Notes: generated by a model not told the origin, from the sequence alone. Positions 24,814 through 34,004 are shown, numbered from the stretch's first letter. The stretch is 64,000 nt of DNA from Bacillus sp. AFS088145 (GCF_002564465.1 NZ_NUUX01000026.1:1-64000); one strand, 5' to 3'. Numbers and translations: made by a program.

Positions 24814-25773
24814 ATGTCAAAGTTCTTGCGAATATGCCTTCTTTCTTTTCTTGTTTTTTTTCTTACCAGTTGTCAAATTAAACCATCAGATCATGGCCAA
24901 AGCCCATCAAATCCACTTAGTGAGCAAAAAATGAGTTTTAAAAATAAACTTTTAAAAAACTCATTATTTTTCCTTGTTATAGGAGTTGATTCAAGGGGTG
25001 AAAAAAATTCACGTTCAGATAGTATTGCAGTAGTTCAATATAATGTTGAAGACAGGACTTTAAAAGTTGCCTCAATATTAAGGGATTCATATGTTAAAAT
25101 TAAAGGATATAAGTATGGTTACGGAAAAATTAATCAGGCCTATTATTTAGGTGGAGAAAAACTCTTAAAAGAAACAATTTATAATAATCTCGGTATTCCA
25201 ATTGACCATACGGTTATAATCGATTTTAAAGGTTTTGTTGGGATTGTAGATACACTTGTTCCAGAAGGTATAACAGTTAATGTTAGTCAATCAATAATTA
25301 ATGATATGAACTTAAAAATGAAACCTGGAAAAAATAAACTACACGGTGAACAGCTCTTAAAATACGTACGTTTTAGACATGATCATGATAATGATTTCGG
25401 AAGAGTTCAACGGCAGCAAGAAGTATTGTTAAAAGTCGTTAGTGCCGTTAAAGAAAAGTTAAATACTTTTGGTGGAATCGCTAGAGTACCTCTTTTACTG
25501 GACGAAACAACAAAATATGTTTCAACTGACTTAAAATTAGATGAAATACTTTCGCTTGCTTCCATTGCATTTTCTCAACCAATTGAAAAAATTGATCGGT
25601 TAAGCATTCCTGTAGATGCTGGCTTTACAAACGAAACTGTTGAACATTCAGGAGCAGTTCTAAAATTAAATTTTTCTAAGAACAGACAAACAATCAAACA
25701 ATTTTTTAAAGCTCCTGCCCCAGTAATAAATAGTAAAAATAGTAATGGTAATAAAAAATTGAAAAATAAATGA
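24814..25773 (+). CDS. LytR-CpsA-Psr (LCP) family lipoprotein
   Basis: A 319-aa LCP protein. Unlike usual LCP proteins with one transmembrane helix, the N-terminus ends in a lipobox-like FFLTSC (Cys20), pointing to lipid anchoring. The LCP domain starts at FFLVIGVDSRGEKNSRSDSI and includes ILRDSYVKI and the conserved RFRHDHDNDFGRVQRQQE. The family moves wall teichoic acid or other polymers from undecaprenyl carriers to peptidoglycan. AGAAGGAG lies upstream of the ATG. Confidence 0.92.
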   Translation: MSKFLRICLLSFLVFFLTSCQIKPSDHGQSPSNPLSEQKMSFKNKLLKNSLFFLVIGVDSRGEKNSRSDSIAVVQYNVEDRTLKVASILRDSYVKIKGYKYGYGKINQAYYLGGEKLLKETIYNNLGIPIDHTVIIDFKGFVGIVDTLVPEGITVNVSQSIINDMNLKMKPGKNKLHGEQLLKYVRFRHDHDNDFGRVQRQQEVLLKVVSAVKEKLNTFGGIARVPLLLDETTKYVSTDLKLDEILSLASIAFSQPIEKIDRLSIPVDAGFTNETVEHSGAVLKLNFSKNRQTIKQFFKAPAPVINSKNSNGNKKLKNK

Positions 25774-25788
25774 TATTTTGAACTTCAC

Positions 25789-25821
25789 AAAAAAGAGAAG
25801 GTTGTATTCCTTCTCTTTTTT
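25789..25821 (+). terminator. Terminator of LCP gene
   Basis: Stem AAAAAAGAGAAGG/CCTTCTCTTTTTT with a 7-nt loop. Confidence 0.85.
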
Positions 25822-26001
25822 CAGATAAAAGGGTCTATAGGGAAAACATATTTAGTGGAATATTATTGAGGTTAAAATGCATTTTTTCCGGAAATTAAAA
25901 TAATAAGAGCAAATTTTAGTTTTATAGTTTTAATGATTAGTTTATAAGTTGATGTTCAAACTCATTTGACTTACTAACTGATTAATATTCTGTTATGTTA
26001 C

Positions 26002-26203
26002 ACTAAGTAAAGGCTATTTGATTAGGTTTTTATCGTAAACTTTTTTTGATGAATTAGTATAGTGGAATGGAGGGATGCTCGACTCCTATGGGATATGCGG
26101 GAAGTCTGAGACCCCGCAGGCTTGCCGAGGAGGCTAAAGAATCTCGCCCCAAAGCGAGCATCCTGCAATGGAAATCAACATCACTCTACTCCTTTTACGA
26201 AAA
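26002..26203 (+). repeat. Dispersed repeat family 1, copy A
   Basis: A GC-richer block in an AT-rich gap. It begins near ACTAAGTAAAGGCTATTTGA, has GGATGCTCG (26073-26081) paired with CGAGCATCC (26155-26163), the middle GACCCCGCAGG and AGGAGGCTAAAGAATCTCGC, and ends TCCTTTTACGAAAA. Copies occur at 34996-35148 and, inverted, at 50581-50770. It folds into a long hairpin and encodes no protein. The rest of the gap 25822-26236 shows no gene. Confidence 0.85.
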
Positions 26204-26236
26204 CTTGATCATTAATTGAGAAGATTACTTAGTAAA

Positions 26237-26887
26237 TTATTGATTAATAGAAATCACTTTATATGTATCAGATGAGTATTCCAAGATTGTAATACTAGCG
26301 TTTTTTATTTCTAGTTCAATATTAAATTCCTCTGAAAATTTTTTTACAATATTGCGAATCGTATTTCCATGAGTGACAATTAATACATTCTCATCGTTTT
26401 TATTATTTTCGCTAATTAGTTCATTTAGCCCTTTTTCAATTCGATCCCATAGCTCGTAGTAACTCTCGGCATGATGGAATGGATCAGATTCTTTTATAAA
26501 ATTTGTAATATCTTCTAGGGATCGATTTCTTAATAGTTCTCTAAAGGAAGTATAACCGTGATCGTTTGCAACCTTACCTAGGGCAACCGCTGAGAATTCG
26601 CCTTCAAAACTACCAAAAAAGGACTCTCGAAATGCTTTTGTTTTTCTAATTACAGGAATTTCGTAACTGTTCTGCTGTAAAATTAGTTCTGCCGTTTCGA
26701 CAGTTCTACCAGAATCGCTAGTATATACACGGTCAAACTGGATATCTGATAATCTATTTCCACATTCAATGGCTACTAATTTTCCTTCTTCTGTTAATGG
26801 ACTGTCGGACCATCCTTGCATTCTTTTATAACGATTTAAATAAGTTTCACCATGTCTAATTAAATATAAATGAATTCTATTTTTCAT
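26237..26887 (-). CDS. Histidine phosphatase family protein
   Basis: A 216-aa phosphoglycerate mutase-like protein. The catalytic motif is YLIRHGETYLNR (phospho-His about residue 11) and the second His lies in VTHGNTIRN. GWSDSPLTEEG and the acid in AFRESFFGSFEGE are also typical. The substrate is unknown. It starts 29 bp after the FAD-protein stop on the same strand, so the pair may form an operon. Confidence 0.9.
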   Translation of the reverse strand: MKNRIHLYLIRHGETYLNRYKRMQGWSDSPLTEEGKLVAIECGNRLSDIQFDRVYTSDSGRTVETAELILQQNSYEIPVIRKTKAFRESFFGSFEGEFSAVALGKVANDHGYTSFRELLRNRSLEDITNFIKESDPFHHAESYYELWDRIEKGLNELISENNKNDENVLIVTHGNTIRNIVKKFSEEFNIELEIKNASITILEYSSDTYKVISINQ

Positions 26888-26916
26888 CTAATCACCCACA
26901 ATGTGAATTTTAAAAT

Positions 26917-28278
26917 CTAGTTAAAACAAGATATATATTGATCCTTAATTGCCAAAACCTTACCTAAATAAATCCCACTAGCCGCTGCTTGGGATAAGGA
27001 GTGGGTAACTCCAGAGCAATCTCCAATTGCAAATAACCCCTCTAAACTCGTTTGAAAGTTTGAATTGGTTTCTATAATCGGTGAATAAAACTTTCCATCC
27101 ATTCCGTAAAGAAGTGTATCCTCATCAATTGTCTCTCCAATAAATTCTTCCAATTGATTCAAAAATCCTTGTAAAATATTCAAATATAAATTAGGAACTT
27201 CATTTTTAAGGTCACCGCAATCGGCATCTAATGTTGGCTTTATACTGTTTTTTTCCATTTTCACAATCGTTGTAGACTCACCCTTTAGTAAATCACCTAA
27301 TCGTTGAACGACGATACGATCTAAACCATTATTTATTTTCCCTATAATTTTATTAGCGTAAAGATTTGCTTCTTTCAGTGATGGAAAATATTTAGGTGTG
27401 AACAAAGTAAAATTTAAATTAGTAGTTCCTGATTCTTTTTCCTTAAAATTTTGTCCATCAGGCATAACTAATCCTTCTTGAAACTTACGAACGATTCTAC
27501 CTTTTGGATTCATACAATATGTAGTTGAAATCAATTCATCATATTCAAAAGAGAGTTTCGTTTCGAATGTATCTTGTAAAATTGAACGAAGCTGTTGTTC
27601 TTTCATTTCGACTCTGATCCCTAAATCTAAACGAGTTCTACCTTGTTTAACTCCAAGTGAAGTACACTGATCATTTAACCATTCTGTTCCGGATCTGCCA
27701 GTTGCAAATACTACATTTTTAGATTCGAATTTTTCTAAGTTAGTATCCAAAAAAAATAGATTATTCTCCTTTTTAATATCTAGAATATCAACTTCAAAGC
27801 GAATATCAATCCTACTAGATAATGCGTTATATAGTCGTTCGAATATTTCTGTTGAAAGACGTGTACCGAGATGTCTAACTTCAGTCGTTAACATATGTAA
27901 CTTGCAATCCTCGGCTTTTTTAGCCAATTTTTCATTTACAGTTGAATATTTTTGTACAGAACCTCCTCCAAAAAGACATAATAGATCGTCAACCTCTTTC
28001 ATTAATTGTTCAAGATCAACTCTACCTACCTTTTGAGCTAATTCTCCCCCAAATTCACATGAATAGTTAAATTTCCCTTCTGATTTACCAAGTCCTGCAA
28101 AGCCATAATATTTACCACAAACATCGCAATTGCATATTCCGCCTTTGTCTGTAGCACAGGCCCTTTCCTCTAAAGACTTTCCTTTTTCCAAAATTAATAC
28201 TTTTTGATTTGATTGTAATAATGTATATGCTAAAAAAATGCTACTTACACCTGAACCGATAATTGTAATATCATACAT
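26917..28278 (-). CDS. FAD-dependent dehydrogenase, COG2509 type
   Basis: A 453-aa flavoprotein. The dinucleotide fold is ITIIGSGVSSIFLAYTLLQ at the N-terminus, a Cys cluster CNCDVCG with GKYYGFAGLG lies near residues 55-75, and the FAD end motif is FAIGDCSGVTHSLSQAAASG. I chose the ATG at 28278, about 6 bases after AAGGTG and directly before the Rossmann fold; the longer frame adds 24 basic residues. The substrate is unknown. Confidence 0.88.
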   Translation of the reverse strand: MYDITIIGSGVSSIFLAYTLLQSNQKVLILEKGKSLEERACATDKGGICNCDVCGKYYGFAGLGKSEGKFNYSCEFGGELAQKVGRVDLEQLMKEVDDLLCLFGGGSVQKYSTVNEKLAKKAEDCKLHMLTTEVRHLGTRLSTEIFERLYNALSSRIDIRFEVDILDIKKENNLFFLDTNLEKFESKNVVFATGRSGTEWLNDQCTSLGVKQGRTRLDLGIRVEMKEQQLRSILQDTFETKLSFEYDELISTTYCMNPKGRIVRKFQEGLVMPDGQNFKEKESGTTNLNFTLFTPKYFPSLKEANLYANKIIGKINNGLDRIVVQRLGDLLKGESTTIVKMEKNSIKPTLDADCGDLKNEVPNLYLNILQGFLNQLEEFIGETIDEDTLLYGMDGKFYSPIIETNSNFQTSLEGLFAIGDCSGVTHSLSQAAASGIYLGKVLAIKDQYISCFN

Positions 28279-28379
28279 CTTTTTCACCTTCTTGATTTTT
28301 TCACTTATTCTAATTGTACAATAGTTACGATACTTAAGTGAAATCCTCAAATATTATTTGTCAGAAATTATCTATAAAA

Positions 28380-28403
28380 AAAACACGCCTTATTTAGCGT
28401 GTT
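28380..28403 (-). terminator. Terminator directly after holin-like toxin frame
   Basis: Stem AACACGC/GCGTGTT, 8-nt loop, followed on the minus strand by eight T. It begins at the TGA of the small frame, as in compact type I toxin transcripts. Confidence 0.8.
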
Positions 28404-28501
28404 CAAGAATTTTTATTCTTATCCTTATCTTTAAACTCTAAAATGGCGATCACAAACATACCAAAGCTAATCATTAGTGATAAAACTTCGAAAGTAATTA
28501 T
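28403..28501 (-). pseudogene. Putative holin-like toxin with ATA at the start position
   Basis: The frame reads (ATA)-ITFEVLSLMISFGMFVIAIL then EFKDKDKNKNS, the pattern of small Bacillus holin-like or type I toxins with one membrane helix. GGAGG at 28510-28514 is 8 bases before the ATA codon at 28501, where ATG is expected. There is no other start codon before the internal ATG at codon 10, which lies inside the membrane helix. The gene is either silenced by an ATG-to-ATA change or starts at a non-standard codon. An antisense antitoxin RNA could lie upstream but none is obvious. Confidence 0.6.
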
Positions 28502-28629
28502 ACTAACCGCCTCCTTACTTTTAAGCCTTCCCGGAACCAAGTTTGTCCTATACATTCAACTATCGTTTATTTTTAAAATTTTGAAACACTCTTCAAAATT
28601 GGGGAAATAATAACAGAAATAATGGAATT

Positions 28630-28830
28630 GTGCATTCAAAAAATTACATCGGTTTCATAATGGCTAATCTCAATTGTACTAAGAATGACCAAAAGCAACA
28701 TTCATCCGAATATATGAAGTTTATCTTTGTTACTGGTAACCTAATTTTTTCCATAATTATTTTAGGTCTATTTTTTGTTAAAAATTGGAACAATATCACC
28801 GACAGGAGGAATATAAATGGATCATTTTGA
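28630..28830 (+). CDS. Possible 66-aa single-helix membrane protein
   Basis: The frame starts at GTG with no good ribosome-binding site; an internal ATG at 28660 also lacks one. The product has a hydrophobic segment FIFVTGNLIFSIIILGLFFV and a hydrophilic head, and its end overlaps the next gene's start by 14 bp. The overlap and membrane segment argue weakly for a real gene. Confidence 0.3.
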   Translation: MHSKNYIGFIMANLNCTKNDQKQHSSEYMKFIFVTGNLIFSIIILGLFFVKNWNNITDRRNINGSF

Positions 28831-29047
28831 AGCATTTTTGAATAGTAAGAATTGGATTGATAATGATTTAGATGCAAGATATATAAACATAAACCACCCT
28901 TATGCAATTTTAATTTCTGGAGAAGAAGGACAAATTACTTTAAGAGGAAACACTGGTATTGATAACGGTCAAAACGGAGAAGAAATTTTCTCCTTTACAT
29001 CATTAAAAGAGCTTCAGGAGTGGTTTGAAGAAAATATTGGGGAATGA
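28817..29047 (+). CDS. Hypothetical 76-aa acidic protein
   Basis: GGAGG lies about 8 bases before the ATG. The product begins MDHFEAFLNSKNWIDNDLDA, has a likely beta hairpin (AILISGEEGQITLRG) and ends with an acidic helix ELQEWFEENIGE. No family is recognised. It is soluble and may be translated after the small membrane frame just upstream. Confidence 0.7.
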   Translation: MDHFEAFLNSKNWIDNDLDARYININHPYAILISGEEGQITLRGNTGIDNGQNGEEIFSFTSLKELQEWFEENIGE

Positions 29048-29254
29048 ATTAGTTGTATTTATTAAATAATCCTACTCATGCCAAAATTTAAAATTATTGG
29101 CTGAGTTTTTTTTATTTTATAACATGTAAAAAGCTTAAAAAAATTCAATTAATCTAATAGATTGTAAAAATTAATTTTTTGAAATTAAAAAAGCAGTATA
29201 CATAAAGGATATTGAAGCATTTGCAACGAATAATTTTCTTTGGAGGTGTTTGAT

Positions 29255-29479
29255 ATGAGCAGTAAAAATAATGAATTTAATTGTAATAAAGAAGATTTGT
29301 ATCTTGAGGTAATCAACGAAATGAAAGGAATACAAATTCATTTATTAGAAGAGATCACTCGGTTGAACAGCGAAGTTAATTTTCTGATATCAGTTGTTCT
29401 ACCAAATATAGATCGAGATAATTTAAATAATGATCAATTGGCCATGTTCGGTGAGATCGTATTGAATAAAAGAAGTTAA
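29255..29479 (+). CDS. Hypothetical 74-aa protein
   Basis: TTTGGAGGTG lies upstream of the ATG at 29255; an in-frame TTG at 29240 overlaps that site. The product begins MSSKNNEFNCNKEDLYLEVI and is mostly helical and hydrophilic with a central IHLLEEITRLNSEVNFL heptad-like stretch, suggesting a short coiled coil. No family is recognised. Genes around it are isolated small ones. Confidence 0.65.
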   Translation: MSSKNNEFNCNKEDLYLEVINEMKGIQIHLLEEITRLNSEVNFLISVVLPNIDRDNLNNDQLAMFGEIVLNKRS

Positions 29480-29721
29480 ATACAATATTAAGTATTACGT
29501 AAAATTCTATCTAATGTAACTGAAGCAATCAATTCAAATCAAATTTTGTTTCGCAAATTACTTCTCTATTACCTCTTATAACTTTTACCACTTAAGATTG
29601 ATTGTTAAATTGATGAACCGGAATCTATAGGTGTAAAAACATTTATAGTAATGAAAATTATTTCAATGACAACTTATTTTTGTATTTAATTAAAATTCCA
29701 AAGCAATTACCGTTTTACACT

Positions 29722-29943
29722 TCAATCTTTTTTGGAAAAAACTTTACCGTTATTCAATTGACACCAGTCCAAATCTGTTGTGTCACTGTATTTTGAGTTA
29801 AATTCATCTAAAGAAAGGAAAACTTCAATATTACCTTTTTCAAGCTCTAAAAGAAGCGTATATGGAGTTAAACCGTAAACATTAGAAACAGCAATTAATT
29901 CACCTATATGTATTTTTTCTGAAAAATCAATTTTATCTTCCAT
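29722..29943 (-). CDS. Hypothetical 73-aa protein
   Basis: AAGGAGAGA lies 7 bases before the ATG. The product includes HIGELIAVSNVYGLTPYTLL and a C-terminal SDTTDLDWCQLNNGKVFS segment. It is soluble with no recognised family. No neighbours suggest a role. Confidence 0.65.
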   Translation of the reverse strand: MEDKIDFSEKIHIGELIAVSNVYGLTPYTLLLELEKGNIEVFLSLDEFNSKYSDTTDLDWCQLNNGKVFSKKD

Positions 29944-30113
29944 TTAAATCTCTCCTTAACCTTTAGAATTGATCGTCATAAATACTTTTATATACTGCCC
30001 TTAATACAAATATATCTTCAAAAATTCTTCAATATAAAATTTCGTAGATTTTAATTATATTAATCATACAAGTATAATCTTGATTACAAATTGACAAATG
30101 AATTCAAAATAGT

Positions 30114-30146
30114 AAAATGACTCAAGTATTTTTCTTGAGTCATTTT
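30114..30146. terminator. Isolated bidirectional hairpin terminator
   Basis: Perfect 13-bp stem AAAATGACTCAAG/CTTGAGTCATTTT. It lies 171 bp before the 73-aa gene's start and 94 bp before the Fnr box, so it may mark an untranslated or lost transcript. The 384-bp gap 29944-30327 otherwise holds only the Fnr site. Confidence 0.6.
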
Positions 30147-30239
30147 ATCGTTGGCTTAACTTACTGAAATAATTGTATTAATAGTATTATTTGTTTGTGT
30201 TTTATTAATTAATATTCTTATTCCTAAAAAATCTCAATT

Positions 30240-30255
30240 TGTGATTTATATCACA
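30240..30255. promoter_or_regulatory. Fnr/Crp-type binding site upstream of ric
   Basis: TGTGATTTATATCACA fits TGTGA-N6-TCACA, and the dyad extends to 10-bp arms AATTTGTGAT/ATCACAAATT (30237-30260). It is 72 bp upstream of the ric ATG. The Crp/Fnr family gene that could bind it lies just downstream at 31084-31775 and is itself broken. Confidence 0.7.
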
Positions 30256-30327
30256 AATTTATATCAATCTATTTGGTATTCTTTTTTTAGAAAAACAAAA
30301 CAACAAAAATCTTATGGAGGTATTAAA

Positions 30328-31035
30328 ATGAATCAACCATTTAATGAGTTCTCTAAAATTAGTGAGATTGTAACTGAATTCCCAAAGGCAAGTGATCTAT
30401 TTAAAACTTATCGAATTGATTTTTGCTGTGGTGGAAATAGACCTTTAATCGAAGTGATTGAAGAAAAAAAACTTTCAAAAGATTAAATTCTATCAAAACT
30501 AAATACCTTATATCACGAAAAAAAATTATCAAACGAAGTAGTAATTGATTTTAAAGAAGCTTCTAGTAGTGATTTAATCGAACATATCGTGAACAATCAT
30601 CATCGTTTTTTAAATGTGGAATTACCTCTATTAAGTCCATATGTAACAAAAGTAATGCGTGTTCACGGAGAAACGCAACCTCATTTAGTAAGATTACACA
30701 TGTTGTTCTTTGATTTAAAAACTGAATTAGAGGCACATAATTGGAAGGAAGAAACAACGGATTTTAAATTGATTTTAGAATATGAACAAAACCCAACTGA
30801 TGAAAATTACATGAAATTAAATAATGTCGTTGGCGAATTAGAAAATGAGCACAGTTCTGCTGGAGATATTTTAAAAGAATTACGTGAAATTACAAATGAC
30901 TATATTCCACCAAAAGAAGCTTGTGGTACTTACCGCCTTGTTTATCAAAGACTTGAAGCTCTAGAGGCTGATACATTCCAACATATCCATTTAGAAAATA
31001 ATATATTGTTTAAACGAGCAATTGTTAGAAATTAA
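30328..31035 (+). pseudogene. ric: Iron-sulfur cluster repair di-iron protein (ScdA/Ric/YtfE), broken by in-frame TAA
   Basis: A strong GGAGG lies 7 bases before the ATG. The first 52 codons carry the ScdA N-terminal domain with DFCCGGNRPL. TAA at 30484-30486 interrupts, and the same frame continues for 182 codons with the hemerythrin-like domain (HHRFLNVELP, RVHGETQPHLVRLH, ENEHSSAGD, HIHLENNILF). Total length, 236 codons, is normal for the family. The protein repairs iron-sulfur centres after nitric oxide or oxidative damage. A single base change (for example GAA to TAA) would explain the break; a restart at GTG 30589 lacks a ribosome site. Confidence 0.88.
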
Positions 31036-31083
31036 ACCTAGTTTATAAAAATATAAAGGAGCATGACAATTCATTCTCCTTCT

Positions 31084-31775
31084 TTAGTTAAGTTCCGCTT
31101 GCAATTCTTCCATTTTTATGACAAAAAACCCTTCTGAATCAGCTTTAACTAATTCCTTTTTTCTTAATTGATTTATAGTACGATTTACTGTCTCTCTGGA
31201 TAAACCAATCATATTAGAAAGTTCGCGATTCGTAAAATGAGTTGTTATTTTATATTGATTTTTATCTAAAGATACCCCATTTGATTTACATAGTCTCAGT
31301 AATAACATGATTACTTGATCATATGTATTTATGTAGTGTTTGTTCAACTAATCTAGCTTGTAGATCAAATTATTTTTTCTCCGAGAAACATTATCAACTT
31401 AATACATAGTACAGGATATTTAATCAGAATTTGCTCAAATTCAGCGACTGGTGTGATAATTAACTCTGCTGTTTTAAGCACTTCAGCATGTGCTGGGAAG
31501 GTTCCTTTTCGAAATAAGCCAACATGTGGAAACATCTCTCCAGTTCGTGGTACCGAAACAATTTGTTCTCTACCCGACTGATCAGTTATATGTATTTTTA
31601 TTTTACCAGAGTGTATAAAAAACACGCGATCAAGTTTGTCACCTTGCAAAAAGAAAAATGATCTTGCTTTATATAATCTCATATGTGAAATATCCACTAT
31701 CGATTGAAGCTCTTCATCCGAAAGATCTTTAAAAAGTGGTACTATTTTAAAATGATTAAAAATCACATCTGACAT
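31084..31775 (-). pseudogene. Crp/Fnr family transcription regulator, broken by frameshifts
   Basis: The cyclic-nucleotide-binding-like domain is intact from 31775 (HFKIVPLFKDLSDEELQSIV) to FLGEKII, then TGA at 31365. Shifting frame by one base gives DLQARLVEQTLHKYI, and a second shift gives YDQVIMLLLRLCKSNGV and the DNA-binding wing HFTNRELSNMIGLSRETVNR. So two indels, one in a T-run, separate the sensor and DNA-binding halves. The GLSRETVNR helix is of the Fnr type that reads TGTGA. It lies tail-to-tail with ric, whose promoter has such a site. Confidence 0.88.
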
Positions 31776-31852
31776 TCAATATACTCCTCTATAAAAAATT
31801 CCTTCTACTTCGTTAAATACAAGTATTTACCTATCCACTTTATATAATTAAC

Positions 31853-31881
31853 AAAAAAAGACCCCTTTACTAGGAGTCTAC
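31853..31881 (-). terminator. Terminator of adenine deaminase gene
   Basis: Stem AGACNCC/GGNGTCT with a T-run on the minus strand, just past the stop. Confidence 0.7.
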
Positions 31882-31893
31882 ATTTTATTCTAT

Positions 31894-33615
31894 TTATTCA
31901 CCAGGAAAAACCGGAATAAATTTAAATTCATTTACATTAAATAAACCTTTAGTAGTTAGTTTTATACTCGGAATAACAGGTAGCGCTAGAAATGATAATG
32001 TTAAGAACGCGTTAAATGTATTGATTGGTCTAATTTGAAGTAATGATTTTTCAATTTGGTGTAAACCTGCTTCTACTTCTTCAGCAGATTTATTACTCAT
32101 TAAACCGCCAATCGGTAATGATAATTTGGCAATTACTTTTCCAGATGATACGACTACTATTCCACCGTTCATTTCTTCAATTGTTTTAATTGCAAGATAC
32201 ATATCATGATCATTCATACCGGCAACGATTAGTTGGTGTGAATCATGAGCAATGGTTGTAGCGATTGCTCCCTCAATTAAATTTAAACCTTTAACAATTC
32301 CTAGACCAATCTCTTTTTCAGAATGATAGCGATCTAATACTGCTATTTTACATAAGTTTTCGACGACACTTGGAATAAAATGAGTATATTCACTTGATAA
32401 TTTTTCAATTAAATGGTTTGTTACGATACTATTCGGATTAATTTCAATTATATTTGCAAGTGTTTTTAAGTCTGTTTTTAATTCAAGATCTTCAATCTTT
32501 AGATCCCCTAAGCTTACTTTTGAATTAATTAAATTAGACTCTTCATTTTTAATTAGTTTACTAATTTGTTTGTTTTTAACGATAAACTCATTTTTACACC
32601 ATACGTCTGCAACTTCTACTGATTCTAAGTCGTTTAAAAATACTAAGCTTGCTTCATATCCAGGAGCAATTGCACCTTTTTGCTTTAAACCATAGCATGT
32701 TGCTGGATTTAATGTTGCCATCGAATAGGCAGTCACTGGGTCAATTCCATATTCGATTGCTGTTCGAATACAAAAATCAATCGAACCTTCTTTCATGATA
32801 TCGTCTAAATGTTTATCATCTGTGCAATACATAATTCGCTGTGCATTTCGATCATTTACTGCAGGTAATAAATCCTTTAGATTTCTTGCAGCGGACCCTT
32901 CTCTAAAAGCAACATATAGCCCTGCTCTCAGTCTTTCCAATACTTCCTGGACATTTGTACATTCATGATCAGTTGAAATACCTGCATACGAGTATGTGTT
33001 AATTTCATTTTTAGTTAACCCAGCTAAATGACCATCGATCGGCTTTTGATAAGCGTGAGCTAATTTTAATTTATCGATCATTTGTTTTTCCATCGACATA
33101 ACTGCAGGATAATCCATTACTTCAGCTAAGCCAAGTACTCTCGGATGTGTCATAAAAGGCTCTAAATGCTCTGCATAAAGTATGGCTCCCCCACGCTCTA
33201 ATGAGGTTGCAGGTACACAGGATGGTAACATAACTCTAACATCTAACGGAATATTTTCTGAAGCGTCTAACATCATCTTAATTCCATCCACTCCAGAAAC
33301 ATTTGCGATTTCATGTGGATCACAAATAACAGTTGTTACTCCATGTGGTAGTACAGTTCTCGCATATTCACTAGGTAAAACCATTGATGATTCAATATGA
33401 ACATGGGAATCAATAAAGCCAGGTGATATATATTTCCCTTCAGCATCTATTACTACATTAGCCTCATAATCACCTATTCCAACTATTATTCCATTTGTAA
33501 TTGCGATTGAATCTTCTATTATTTCTTTCGTAAAAACATTTACTATTTTCCCATTTATTATTAAAAAATCAGCCTTCTCAGCTTTTGTTGACGTTTTCAT
33601 TTCATGTAGATTCAT
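31894..33615 (-). CDS. adeC: Adenine deaminase
   Basis: A 573-aa amidohydrolase converting adenine to hypoxanthine and ammonia for purine salvage. Metal-binding motifs are GFIDSHVHIESS (about residues 65-76), GLAEVMDYPAVM, DGHLAGL and CTDDKHLDD, and the C-terminal adenine-deaminase domain is present (AHDSHQLIVAG). GGAGG lies 8 bases before the ATG, inside a palindrome that can hide it. A guanine-type purine riboswitch lies in the leader. Confidence 0.95.
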   Translation of the reverse strand: MNLHEMKTSTKAEKADFLIINGKIVNVFTKEIIEDSIAITNGIIVGIGDYEANVVIDAEGKYISPGFIDSHVHIESSMVLPSEYARTVLPHGVTTVICDPHEIANVSGVDGIKMMLDASENIPLDVRVMLPSCVPATSLERGGAILYAEHLEPFMTHPRVLGLAEVMDYPAVMSMEKQMIDKLKLAHAYQKPIDGHLAGLTKNEINTYSYAGISTDHECTNVQEVLERLRAGLYVAFREGSAARNLKDLLPAVNDRNAQRIMYCTDDKHLDDIMKEGSIDFCIRTAIEYGIDPVTAYSMATLNPATCYGLKQKGAIAPGYEASLVFLNDLESVEVADVWCKNEFIVKNKQISKLIKNEESNLINSKVSLGDLKIEDLELKTDLKTLANIIEINPNSIVTNHLIEKLSSEYTHFIPSVVENLCKIAVLDRYHSEKEIGLGIVKGLNLIEGAIATTIAHDSHQLIVAGMNDHDMYLAIKTIEEMNGGIVVVSSGKVIAKLSLPIGGLMSNKSAEEVEAGLHQIEKSLLQIRPINTFNAFLTLSFLALPVIPSIKLTTKGLFNVNEFKFIPVFPGE

Positions 33616-33624
33616 GTTTGTTTC

Positions 33625-33731
33625 CTCCTAAATATTTAGGAGAGAATATGCTATGTCATATCTCTCGTAGTCAAACTATATCGGCAGCTTGGTAGAAACT
33701 TTTGGACCGGTTATTTCCAAAATTATACGAG
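33625..33731 (-). promoter_or_regulatory. Purine riboswitch (guanine-type) with Shine-Dalgarno-sequestering palindrome
   Basis: The aptamer is at 33664-33731 on the minus strand: P1 is CTCGTA/TACGAG, with GTATAAT, GTTTCTACC, GCTGCCG and GACTACG in the family order. The residue equivalent to position 74 (in GACTACG) is C, the guanine/hypoxanthine form, not the U of adenine riboswitches. Downstream, CTCCTAAATATTTAGGAG (33625-33642) is a perfect palindrome that includes the ribosome-binding site. There is no terminator T-run, so translational control is likely. The rest of the 389-bp gap to 34005 shows no gene. Confidence 0.88.
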
Positions 33732-34004
33732 CGTATTAAGAATTACTTTATTTTTTAGGGCACAGACGAAAAAACAAGTCTTAGGACGTTGTCTTTATAC
33801 TGACTCAATTAATTTAAAGTGAATAAACTTAATTAGCTACTATTTAATTGTAAAAAACTATATTGATAGTATTCTATTAAATTTTGACTCTAAAAAGCAA
33901 TAACTATTTTAAGGGATTTAAATATAAAACAATTCATAATATTCTCGTTAATGAATACTATTTTAAATGGGAAAGTAGGATGGTAATCATAGGAGGTATG
34001 TAGT

